Positions 1 through 6,098 of a stretch of 9,175 nt of DNA are shown here, one piece after another. The translations under genes and the position numbers were made by a program. The DNA comes from Myxococcales bacterium (GTDB lineage: Bacteria > Myxococcota_A > Polyangia > Polyangiales > Polyangiaceae). Position 1 is the first letter of the stretch, and each line of letters opens with the position of its first letter. Under the pieces are notes generated by a model, which saw only the letters and a list, made by a program, of their open reading frames with translations, was not told the origin of the DNA and searched no databases. The stretch is taken from contig JAAFHJ010000154.1 of assembly GCA_013298325.1 (NCBI GenBank), forward strand, positions 1 through 9,175, in the 5' to 3' direction.

Positions 1-110
1 TTCGACAGACGAACCAGCCCCGCAACGGTGACCACCCTCCCCGTGACGCCCGGTTCACAGGCGCGCCGTCGGCGGCCCGTCCGGATGACGCCGATTTCCG
101 GAATCTGCTT

Positions 111-135
111 CGATCCCCGTCGCTTCGGGGCATCG
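111..135. other. Bulged hairpin in the leader upstream of the first lipoprotein gene
   Basis: Arms 111-119 and 126-135 pair over nine base pairs (four A/T-containing outer pairs, then CCCCG with CGGGG) with C131 bulged and a six-base loop, TCGCTT. No T-run follows on either strand, so it is not a typical intrinsic terminator. It lies about 70 bases before the start of the first gene and could be a 5' leader structure or the remains of a terminator from a gene off the left edge. The rest of 1-206 shows no convincing coding sequence; the short open frame there is Arg/Pro-rich and runs into the lipoprotein gene in another frame. I could not identify a promoter. Confidence 0.3.
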
Positions 136-197
136 CGCACGCAGCTTCCGTTTCGGCCCAAAAACTGCAAGCGTCTCCCGGGGCTCGTGTGCCCTTC

Positions 198-203
198 GGA
201 GGA
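198..203 (+). promoter_or_regulatory. Ribosome binding site deciding the start at 207
   Basis: GGAGGA lies three to four bases before ATG 207. It favours this ATG over the in-frame GTG at 189, which would add six residues (MPFGGS) ahead of an otherwise ideal lipoprotein signal peptide. The spacing is short but usable. Confidence 0.6.
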
Positions 204-206
204 TCT

Positions 207-1607
207 ATGTCGCTCACCCATCGCCTCGCCTCGCTCGCTGCCGCACTTCCGTTGCTAACGGGATGCATGGCGTCGGGCTCAGGCTACATGGTCGTCGAAC
301 CGGCCTCCCAACCCGCCTATGCCGGCGCGTCCTATGCGCCACCGGCAGGCCCCGGCCCGGTCTATGCCGAATCGGGCACAACGACGGTCGTCCCTTCTGG
401 AACCGCAGTAACCGTCGACGCGCAGAACGGTTCCACGGTGGTCGTCGAATACGCCGACACCGACCCGCGGGCGCTCACCGATTTCCGCGCCCCGCTGGAG
501 CCCTACGGCACCTGGGTCGATGACGGAACCTACGGAACCGTTTGGGTTCCCCGCGCCGAGGTCGTCGGGTCCGACTTCGCCCCCTACGTGTCCAGCGGCC
601 ACTGGACCTACGGCGACGACTACGTTTGGGTTTCCGACTACTCCTGGGGCGCAATCCCGTTCCACTACGGTCGCTGGGTCTGGATCGCCGACCGCGGGTG
701 GTCTTGGATTCCGGGGCGCCAGTATCGCGGAGCGTGGGTTTCTTGGCGCACCGGCCCCGATGGCTACGGCTACGTCGGCTGGGCTCCGATGGCGCCGAGC
801 TGGTACTGGATGGGCGGCTCCGTCTACTACCCGACCTACTACCCGCCGGCCCCCTACGTGTTCTGCCCGACGGGGGACCTCTTTCATGGGTCGGTGGGCG
901 GACGCATCGTTCGCGGTCCCGCCGTCGCAACGATCGGCTCAGGGACGTCGGCCTTCGGCGGGCGCACCGTTGCAGCACCAAGCGTCGACGGCAGTGGGCG
1001 GACGGTGGCGACGCCGAGCGTCGGGCCGGCGCCCAACCGCCTAGGGATCCCGAAGGCGCAGGTGACGGCGACGCCGATGAATCATCAGGGGCTGATGGAG
1101 GCCCAGTCGCTTGCAAGGCCGCGCCCGAGTGCACCGAGTGGTGCCTTCCAAGGCTCTGGATTTACAGGCGTTCCGACGCGTATCGATCACCCGGTAGCCG
1201 TCGCACCAAGCTTCGTTGGAGCCGGCGGAGTCGCCGTCGCCCCGCGTCCGGTCTTCACCGAACGCCCCGTCGCAACCGAGCGCCCCGCGTTTTCCGCGCC
1301 ACGCCCGGAAAGTCGCCCCAGCTTCGGGTCGAGCGTCGGGTCGGGCTTCAGCCGTGCGACGCCGTCCTTCACGGCACCACGCCCGTCAACCTTCGGAAAT
1401 TCCGGGTCTTCCCCAAGCTTCCACAGCTCCAGTACGCCGAGCTTTGGCAACTCAACGCCGACGTTCCGCAGCCCGTCTAGCACGAGCTCATCCCCGAGCT
1501 TTCGCAGCCCCTCGGTCGCCCCAAGCTTCCGCCCGTCGACCCCATCGACGTCGACGTCGCGTCCGAGCGTTCGCCCCTCTTCGTCCTCCACCTTCCGCCG
1601 CCGGTGA
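207..1607 (+). CDS. Trp/Tyr-rich DUF6600-like lipoprotein with disordered Ser/Pro/Phe tail
   Basis: 466 aa. The N-terminus is a lipoprotein signal peptide: basic start, hydrophobic core, then lipobox L17-T-G-C20, so the mature protein should be lipid-anchored in the envelope. Residues 23-85 are a Pro/Ala/Gly/Val-rich linker. Residues 90-200 form an aromatic-rich region with YGTW (90-93), VWVP (112-115), GHW (131-133), WVSDYSWG (141-148), HYGRWVW (153-159), GWSWIPG (164-170) and GYVGWAPM (188-195). This pattern matches the YxxW-type repeats of DUF6600-like proteins of unknown function, from memory of the family and not a search. A GRTVAxPSV unit occurs twice (252-260, 264-272). From about residue 300 the protein is low complexity, with many PSF/TPSF motifs, ending in Arg-Arg-Arg. 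The stop overlaps the next gene, so the two are probably co-transcribed. A surface or matrix role is plausible, but function is unknown. Confidence 0.85.
   Translation: MSLTHRLASLAAALPLLTGCMASGSGYMVVEPASQPAYAGASYAPPAGPGPVYAESGTTTVVPSGTAVTVDAQNGSTVVVEYADTDPRALTDFRAPLEPYGTWVDDGTYGTVWVPRAEVVGSDFAPYVSSGHWTYGDDYVWVSDYSWGAIPFHYGRWVWIADRGWSWIPGRQYRGAWVSWRTGPDGYGYVGWAPMAPSWYWMGGSVYYPTYYPPAPYVFCPTGDLFHGSVGGRIVRGPAVATIGSGTSAFGGRTVAAPSVDGSGRTVATPSVGPAPNRLGIPKAQVTATPMNHQGLMEAQSLARPRPSAPSGAFQGSGFTGVPTRIDHPVAVAPSFVGAGGVAVAPRPVFTERPVATERPAFSAPRPESRPSFGSSVGSGFSRATPSFTAPRPSTFGNSGSSPSFHSSSTPSFGNSTPTFRSPSSTSSSPSFRSPSVAPSFRPSTPSTSTSRPSVRPSSSSTFRRR
1302..1604 (+). repeat. Degenerate coding repeat: PSF-rich tail of the lipoprotein
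   Basis: Codons for about the last 100 residues are a degenerate repeat built on Pro-Ser-Phe, with Ser, Thr, Pro, Arg and Gly between. At DNA level CCNAGCTT or CCGAGCTT recurs at several PSF sites, suggesting expansion by duplication followed by drift. The segment should be unstructured, with regularly spaced Phe residues and no acidic residues to speak of, hence net positive. No exact long tandem unit is present. Confidence 0.6.
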
Positions 1608-2173
1608 CCGCCATGAACCGCATTGCCGCCCTCCTCGCCCCCGCGTTCTTTTCGCTTCTCGGCACCGGCTGCCTGATCGAAACCGGCGACCCCGCCCCCC
1701 TCGCGAACAGCGCCGAGCCGGCGCCACAACCGGCCCCATCCTCGCCCCAGGTGGCCGTCGTCGACCCCGACCGAACACTGACCGCAAAGGCCGGCGACGG
1801 CGTTGGCGTGTTCGTGGAATATCGCACCGGTGGCACCTGGACGATTTCGTGGACCTGCGACACGGCGCGCAGTTCGCAATCGTGCCCATTTACGATTCAT
1901 GTCGCCGGGAGTGAACTCGCCCTGGTCGACAAGAGCATCTCGAAGGGGAGCGCATCGGCGACCGCCAGCGCTGTCGATGCCGCCTCGGAGACCGATTTTA
2001 CCGTCGATTCAATGACGTTCCGGGGGAAACCGGGCGGGCGGATCCTCCTCGACGCGACTGTCGGGGGCCTCCACGACGGCAGCTACCTCTTCTTCGTGCA
2101 GGACGGAAAGGTCAACGGCGGCTACGCAGGGGCACTGTCCAACCCAATCTACCTGGAACCGAAAAAGCCTTAG
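1604..2173 (+). CDS. Small predicted lipoprotein of unknown family, Cys pair in a beta-rich domain
   Basis: 189 aa from GTG 1604, whose first bases overlap the preceding TGA as GTGA; ATG 1613, three codons in, is an equally good start and gives 186 aa. Neither has a visible Shine-Dalgarno, so translation probably follows termination of the upstream gene. From the GTG, residues 1-22 look like a signal peptide ending LLGTG-C23; Gly at -3 is atypical for a lipobox, so lipidation is likely but not certain. A Pro/Ala-rich linker (about 27-49) precedes a domain of alternating hydrophobic stretches, including GVFVEY, GGTWTISW, and GSYLFFVQDGKV. Cys85 and Cys94 (TCDTARSSQSC) are placed for a small disulfide loop in an exported protein. 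I do not recognise a named family. Co-expression with the aromatic lipoprotein suggests a shared envelope role. Confidence 0.75.
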   Translation: MTAMNRIAALLAPAFFSLLGTGCLIETGDPAPLANSAEPAPQPAPSSPQVAVVDPDRTLTAKAGDGVGVFVEYRTGGTWTISWTCDTARSSQSCPFTIHVAGSELALVDKSISKGSASATASAVDAASETDFTVDSMTFRGKPGGRILLDATVGGLHDGSYLFFVQDGKVNGGYAGALSNPIYLEPKKP

Positions 2174-2192
2174 TCACAAGCTTCGGCGATTC

Positions 2193-2239
2193 GAAAAGAG
2201 AGGTACTCGCTTTCAAGCGGGTGCCTCTCTTCTCTTTTC
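2193..2239. terminator. Bidirectional intrinsic terminator between convergent genes
   Basis: Arms 2196-2212 and 2215-2231 are complementary over 17 positions with two G-U wobbles; the terminal pairs open to a four- to six-base loop. On the plus strand the stem is followed by CTCTTTTC, and on the minus strand by TTTTC, so it can end both the lipoprotein transcript and the regulator transcript. A slipped pairing is also possible: 2193-2201 matches 2231-2239 perfectly over nine bases. It fills most of the gap between stops at 2173 and 2245. Confidence 0.85.
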
Positions 2240-2244
2240 GGCGG

Positions 2245-4197
2245 TCAGAGCCCGAATTGACGTAGCTTTTTGTGGAGCCCTTCGCGGGTGATCCCGAGGG
2301 TCTTCGCCGTCGCCGTCTTGTTGTTTCCGTGCTCGCGCAGCGCCTCAATGAGGAGCCAGCGCTCCACCTGATCCATCTGCTCTTTGAGCGTCCCTTTTGC
2401 CGGTTTGATCCGCTCAAGGGTCCCCTCGACTTGGCGAACGCGCGGGGAGAGCAGATCGGGCGTGATGAACGCACCAATATCGACTTGAATCACGAGCCGC
2501 TGCACTTCATTCTGCAGCTCGCGCACGTTTCCGGGCCATGCGTAAGTCTGAAGCAAATCTAGCGTTTCTGCGGCAAACCCCTCACAAGGCTTCCCCATTT
2601 CCGCCGAGAACCGCTCGAGAAAATGCTTCGCAATCAATGGAACATCTTCCCGACGCTCCCGAAGCGGCGGCACGCGCAGGGGGAAGACCTTCAACCGGTA
2701 GTAGAGGTCTTCCCGGAAGCGCCCCTCGGCGACCTCTTTTTCGAGGTTTCGGTTGGTTGCCGCAACGATTCGGACGTCGACCTTCTTTTCGTGGACGGAA
2801 CCGACGGGACGAATTTCCCCTTCTTGAAGGACACGGAGCAGCTTCGACTGAAGCGAGAGCGGCATTTCCGTCACTTCGTCGAGGAAGAGCGTCCCGCCGT
2901 CGGCAATTTCAAAGAGGCCGCGCTTGTCCTCGTGGGCGCCGGTGAATGCGCCCTTCTTGTGCCCAAAGAGCTCACTCTCCAGCAGATTCTCGGGCATCGC
3001 CGCGCAGTTCTGCCCCACGAAGAGCTTGTCACGGCGCCGCGAACGGTAGTGGACGCTCGCGGAGACCAACTCTTTGCCGACGCCGGTCTCCCCTTCGACG
3101 AGGACCGTCACCTTCGTGTCGACGACCTTATCGAGTTGCGCGAGGAGCTTGGCCATCGCCGCGCTATCCCCAATGATATTCGGGGTTTTGTCCCCGCGCG
3201 CCCCGGTTCGGCGCTCCTGCTCTTTCCCTTTCAGGAAGACGTTCTCTTTGCGCGCGCGCTCCTCGGCGGCACGCAACTTCCGCAAGAGCCGAGCATTCGC
3301 GAGCGAAAGCGAAGCGGCGTTCGCGAAGAGCGCCATCACATCGAGATCGGCCGCGGTGAACATCCCCGCGCTCTCGCGATGATCGAGCTGGATCACTCCG
3401 AGAATCTCTTCACCGCGCCACAGCGGCACACCCAACGTGGAGCGAATTTTCGCCCCCATGAGCGACTCCGAAGAACCGACTTCCGTCGGTGCGTCGGCCG
3501 CGAGCACCATCGCGCGCTCATCGACGACTTTTCGAAAAATACTTCGCGTAATCGGGATCGGCCCCGGGAGTGGCCCGGTGGCCGCTCGACTGCGCGTCAA
3601 TACCGGTACATAGCCGCGCGCACGCGCACGCTCATCGTCACTTTCTTCCTCGCGAATCACGAGGGTGACGTGGGTCGCCTGTGGCACAAGGGCCAGCGAG
3701 GCATCGGCCAAGGCCCCAAAAAGATCGGGTAGTTCAGTTACCGAACCGACGCGTTTTTGCGCCTCGTAGAGCGCCTTCAAGCGCGGAGCATCACGCTCCA
3801 TCGATCGCTCGGCGTTCGGCGCAACATCTTCGATCTTTTTTACGGCGAAAATCGTGGCGTCGACGCTGTCTTCGCCGAGGCGGACCTCCAAGAATACCCC
3901 ACGCCCTTCGGCGCCGAGCTCAAGGACGTCCCCATTGAAAAGCGGGGCACGACGACCGTTACTCTCATCAAGAGCGATCGTCGTGCCTGCGCGGAGAATG
4001 CGTGTTCCGTTCGTCGAATTGCGGTCAATCGCGAGGAAGCCTTCCGTGCTCCACACAATGTGGAGGTGCTCGGAAGAGACGATGCCGTCGGGGAGAACGA
4101 CGTCGTTCTCCGGCTGCCGACCGATACGCACCGTGTCTTGAGCGAGCGAAAACCGCTCGCCGTTCTTCTGCCCGCCGCGGACCGCAAGGCGAATCAC
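2245..4197 (-). CDS. FHA-GAF-AAA+ sigma-54-dependent transcriptional activator (Fis-type HTH)
   Basis: 650 aa, complete, start GTG 4197. FHA domain, residues 1-105: RIGR (24-27), SSEH (41-44) and NSTNGT (60-65) carry the usual phosphothreonine-binding residues. A GAF-type sensor follows (about 140-305), then a charged helical linker. The AAA+ domain (about 335-575) is intact: Walker A GETGVGKE (369-376), sigma-54-contacting GAFTGA (416-421), Walker B GGTLFLDE (434-441), RFREDLYYRL (483-492) with the presumed arginine finger, and AWPGNVRELQ (553-562). A Fis-type helix-turn-helix occupies about 606-650. There is no response-regulator receiver domain, so input is probably a phosphorylated partner through FHA and/or a ligand through GAF. 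It should bind upstream of -24/-12 promoters and drive open-complex formation by RNA polymerase with sigma-54. The start overlaps the stop of the HEAT-repeat lipoprotein gene (GTGA). Targets are unknown; no -24/-12 promoter was seen in the window's intergenic regions. Confidence 0.96.
   Translation of the reverse strand: MIRLAVRGGQKNGERFSLAQDTVRIGRQPENDVVLPDGIVSSEHLHIVWSTEGFLAIDRNSTNGTRILRAGTTIALDESNGRRAPLFNGDVLELGAEGRGVFLEVRLGEDSVDATIFAVKKIEDVAPNAERSMERDAPRLKALYEAQKRVGSVTELPDLFGALADASLALVPQATHVTLVIREEESDDERARARGYVPVLTRSRAATGPLPGPIPITRSIFRKVVDERAMVLAADAPTEVGSSESLMGAKIRSTLGVPLWRGEEILGVIQLDHRESAGMFTAADLDVMALFANAASLSLANARLLRKLRAAEERARKENVFLKGKEQERRTGARGDKTPNIIGDSAAMAKLLAQLDKVVDTKVTVLVEGETGVGKELVSASVHYRSRRRDKLFVGQNCAAMPENLLESELFGHKKGAFTGAHEDKRGLFEIADGGTLFLDEVTEMPLSLQSKLLRVLQEGEIRPVGSVHEKKVDVRIVAATNRNLEKEVAEGRFREDLYYRLKVFPLRVPPLRERREDVPLIAKHFLERFSAEMGKPCEGFAAETLDLLQTYAWPGNVRELQNEVQRLVIQVDIGAFITPDLLSPRVRQVEGTLERIKPAKGTLKEQMDQVERWLLIEALREHGNNKTATAKTLGITREGLHKKLRQFGL
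4092..4111. repeat. Perfect 20-bp palindrome inside the regulator's FHA coding region
   Basis: GGAGAACGAC is followed directly by its reverse complement GTCGTTCTCC. On the minus strand it encodes part of the FHA stretch E-N-D-V-V-L, just after the RIGR motif. It sits 86-105 bases inside the regulator gene, a position where an autoregulatory operator would be possible. Codon choice in a conserved protein motif may explain part of the symmetry. Confidence 0.5.
4142..4160. repeat. 7-bp inverted repeat with A-rich loop near the regulator's 5' end
   Basis: GCGAGCG and CGCTCGC flank a five-base spacer AAAAC (GTTTT in the minus-strand transcript). In the mRNA this gives a stable stem-loop about 37-55 bases into the regulator's coding sequence, within range to affect early elongation or initiation. 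Confidence 0.4.
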
Positions 4198-5873
4198 AGG
4201 GCGCGCGCCCGGAGCTTCGCCGCGATTTTCACCAAGGTGTCATCGCTCGGGGCAGGAGACTTCACATTCGCCTGGACGATTTTGTCCATGGTATTCGCGA
4301 TTTGCGCGTCGCCCTTCGGGGCGAGGTGGTCGATGGCCAGCGCAAGGGCGATGCGAATTGCATCGTCCTTGACCGTCTCAAGCTTGCCGCCGAGCGTGGC
4401 GCGGGTCGCGTCGTTGCCGAGCGCCGCAGCCATGTAGGTCGCCTTCACAAAGCGGAATTTCTGGTCGGGGGCGCCGACGATCGGCTCGTCGAGGACCTTT
4501 GCGTAACAGGCGGCGTCGCTCTTGCAGCTATCGACGAGCTTGGCTGCGGTCGCGAATTTCGCCTTGTCGGCGGGGAGCCCGAGCTTGTTCACGGCGTCTT
4601 CGGCTGCCTTCTTCTGGCTGTCGTCGAAGAGCCGGAGGATCGTGTTGGTCGCATTCCCCTTGATCGCTTCGGCGGTCCCTTCGGAGGCCTTCGTCGTCGT
4701 CCCTTCTTTGATGGCCCAATCGACGATTTTCACGTCGTAGAGGTTCGCCGACACGTTCATCAGCGTCCCCTTCGCGGCCTGCGTCTGGAGGAGCGTTTCA
4801 TCGCCGATCTTCTTGTAAACATCCAAGAAAGCGGTCTCGGCCTTCGGGTCGCTCGGAAAGTTGACGAGCGAGAGCGCCATGCCGGCGAGTGCGGCGTCGT
4901 TGTCGATCTTCGCGAAGGACGCGACCACCGCGTCGCGGCCAGCGGCGGTGCCGACGTTGCCGAGAGCATCGGCGATGAACGTGTAAGCGACCTTATCGGG
5001 CGACTTGGCGATGGCGGCGGCGGCCGCTTCGTCGGTGCCGTTCAGCGCCGCAATGAGCGCCGTATCGGCCTCCTTGGGAATTCCGCGAAGCGCGTTGACG
5101 GCGGGGCCACGAAGTTCCCCCTTTGCCGGGTCGAGAAGTACCCCGACGAGGGCCTTCGCCGCGCTCGGCTCCTTGAGGTCGGCGAGGACGCGGATGCTTA
5201 CGAGCTGCCAAAAGTAGCAGTCGCTCTTCGCTTTGTCGTCGTAGGGCGTTTCGATTTTCGCAATCGCCTTGCGCGCAAACGACGGGCTCTTCGCCGAGCG
5301 GACGGCATCTTCGAGAGCCTTGTACGCCTCGCTCAACTTCGTTTGAGAGATGCGGAACTTCGCAAAGCAGTCCCAAAGAGCATCAAGGACGACCGGGTCT
5401 TTGACTTTGCCATCCTTGAGGAGCTGCGCGAGCGATTGTGCAGCATATTTCACATCTTCATCGCTCTTGTTCGGCTCCCACTCCTTGAACGCCTTCTGAA
5501 AGAAGGGGGCGGTGCGCTCGTCGCGGAAGTCGGCCAAAGCCTTCGCGAGGTCTTTGCGGCTCTTCTCATCAAGACCCCCTTTTTCGTAGGTCTTCACGAG
5601 CGGCACGATGATCACATCATCAATCGCTTTGACTTTGGGGTCTTCTTTGTTCCCCTTGGCGGTCGTCATTGCATCTTCGTGGAAGAGGCTGAGACGCTTC
5701 ACCGCCGCCGTCCGCTGGGCCGGATCGTCGAGACGCTTGACCCACGTGGCCGGATCCTTTTCGTCCGCGCAGCCAACGACGAGAGCGCTCGAGGCGAGCA
5801 GGGCGACGGGCAACGCGGCACCAAGCCGTGCTGCGAGGGCGTACCGAACAACGAGCGGGCTCAACGATTTCAT
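4194..5873 (-). CDS. HEAT-like helical-repeat lipoprotein, coupled to the FHA/sigma-54 regulator
   Basis: 559 aa, start ATG 5873 with AGGAG eight bases upstream. Residues 1-34 form a long signal peptide with Arg/Lys early on and a hydrophobic core, ending LVVG-C35, a recognisable lipobox; the +2 residue is Ala, which in many Gram-negatives favours outer-membrane sorting. The rest is almost entirely predicted helix, in short paired segments like HEAT or armadillo repeats, for example 44-64, 86-129, 222-265, 297-359 and 477-520, separated by Asp/Pro/Gly turns. It is rich in Lys, Asp and Ala and has no catalytic motif that I can see. Cys450 and Cys456 could form a disulfide. Such proteins are usually scaffolds for protein binding. 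It is first in a two-gene operon with the regulator (GTGA overlap), so it may be part of the pathway that the regulator controls or senses. That link is inferred from position only. Confidence 0.88.
   Translation of the reverse strand: MKSLSPLVVRYALAARLGAALPVALLASSALVVGCADEKDPATWVKRLDDPAQRTAAVKRLSLFHEDAMTTAKGNKEDPKVKAIDDVIIVPLVKTYEKGGLDEKSRKDLAKALADFRDERTAPFFQKAFKEWEPNKSDEDVKYAAQSLAQLLKDGKVKDPVVLDALWDCFAKFRISQTKLSEAYKALEDAVRSAKSPSFARKAIAKIETPYDDKAKSDCYFWQLVSIRVLADLKEPSAAKALVGVLLDPAKGELRGPAVNALRGIPKEADTALIAALNGTDEAAAAAIAKSPDKVAYTFIADALGNVGTAAGRDAVVASFAKIDNDAALAGMALSLVNFPSDPKAETAFLDVYKKIGDETLLQTQAAKGTLMNVSANLYDVKIVDWAIKEGTTTKASEGTAEAIKGNATNTILRLFDDSQKKAAEDAVNKLGLPADKAKFATAAKLVDSCKSDAACYAKVLDEPIVGAPDQKFRFVKATYMAAALGNDATRATLGGKLETVKDDAIRIALALAIDHLAPKGDAQIANTMDKIVQANVKSPAPSDDTLVKIAAKLRARAL
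4199..4210. repeat. 12-bp GC palindrome one base before the regulator start
   Basis: GGGCGC followed by its reverse complement GCGCCC. It encodes the last residues of the lipoprotein (Arg-Ala-Arg-Ala) and lies where the Shine-Dalgarno of the regulator's GTG 4197 would be expected. None is present. In mRNA a GGGC/GCCC stem with a GCGC loop could hide the start unless ribosomes translating the upstream gene open it. Confidence 0.4.
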
Positions 5874-5881
5874 GAGTGGGT

Positions 5882-5886
5882 CTCCT
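5882..5886 (-). promoter_or_regulatory. Ribosome binding site for the HEAT-repeat lipoprotein gene
   Basis: AGGAG on the minus strand, eight bases ahead of ATG 5873. It supports this ATG as the start. Confidence 0.65.
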
Positions 5887-5922
5887 GGACGACCTGCGCC
5901 GGACGGGGCGACGGGCGGCGCG

Positions 5923-5952
5923 AGGGTAGGCGGCCGCCTTCCGCGCTGTCAA
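5923..5952 (-). promoter_or_regulatory. Candidate sigma70-type promoter for the lipoprotein-regulator operon
   Basis: On the minus strand TTGACA (5952-5947) is a perfect -35 element, followed after 18 bases by TACCCT (5928-5923) as a poor -10. The -10 lies about 50 bases before ATG 5873. The -35 match and location are good; the GC-rich -10 keeps confidence low. Confidence 0.35.
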
Positions 5953-5969
5953 CGAAGCGATCGGAACGA

Positions 5970-5989
5970 ACCCTGAAAAAATCCAGGGT
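5970..5989. promoter_or_regulatory. Inverted repeat around an A-tract, possible operator
   Basis: ACCCTG (5970-5975) and CAGGGT (5984-5989) are perfect inverted copies separated by eight bases that include six As. It is about 17 bp upstream of the candidate -35 element of the minus-strand operon and in the gap shared with the divergent glycosyltransferase gene. This size and spacing suit binding of a dimeric regulator, but no cognate protein can be named. Confidence 0.35.
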
Positions 5990-6055
5990 GACGCGAAGCG
6001 CCAGGCCATCAAATCGTCGTCTCCGAGGAACGGTTTCGCACAAAAAAACGGACGC

Positions 6056-6078
6056 CGCGTTCCGCCCGGGCGAACGCG
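6056..6078. promoter_or_regulatory. Long dyad just upstream of the glycosyltransferase gene
   Basis: Arms 6056-6067 and 6068-6078 pair over 11 bases with a single unpaired C at 6063. The centre is the perfect ten-base palindrome CGCCCGGGCG, flanked by GCGTT and AACGC. It ends 20 bases before GTG 6099. It could be an operator or, if transcribed, a leader hairpin. No T-run follows. Confidence 0.35.
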
Positions 6079-6098
6079 CAAGCTGCTAGTACGTCGGC

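Noticed and set aside
96..103. TTCCGGAA palindrome in the leader
   Set aside because: Only eight bases of perfect symmetry; expected by chance in a window of this size.
28..258. Short plus-strand frame of 76 codons in the leader
   Set aside because: Arg/Pro-rich, no ribosome binding site, and overlaps the signal peptide region of the real gene in another frame.
1546..1559. 14-bp palindrome CGACGTCGACGTCG
   Set aside because: Falls in the Ser/Thr-rich tail, where alternating TCG and ACG codons yield such symmetry by themselves.
1829..1850. TGGCAC resembling a sigma-54 -24 element
   Set aside because: It lies inside the small lipoprotein gene and no TTGC follows at the required distance. The other TGGCAC copies near 3682 and 7150 fail the same test and are also intragenic.
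2623..3732. Plus-strand open frame of 369 codons opposite the AAA+ and GAF domains
   Set aside because: Antisense to conserved Walker, GAFTGA and GAF coding sequence; no ribosome binding site and no domain.
4002..6089. Plus-strand open frame of 695 codons opposite the HEAT-repeat lipoprotein and the regulator's 5' end
   Set aside because: It is the antisense shadow of two well-supported minus-strand genes, produced by GC-rich codon bias. Its product is Arg-rich with no recognisable motif, and it spans the intergenic control region.
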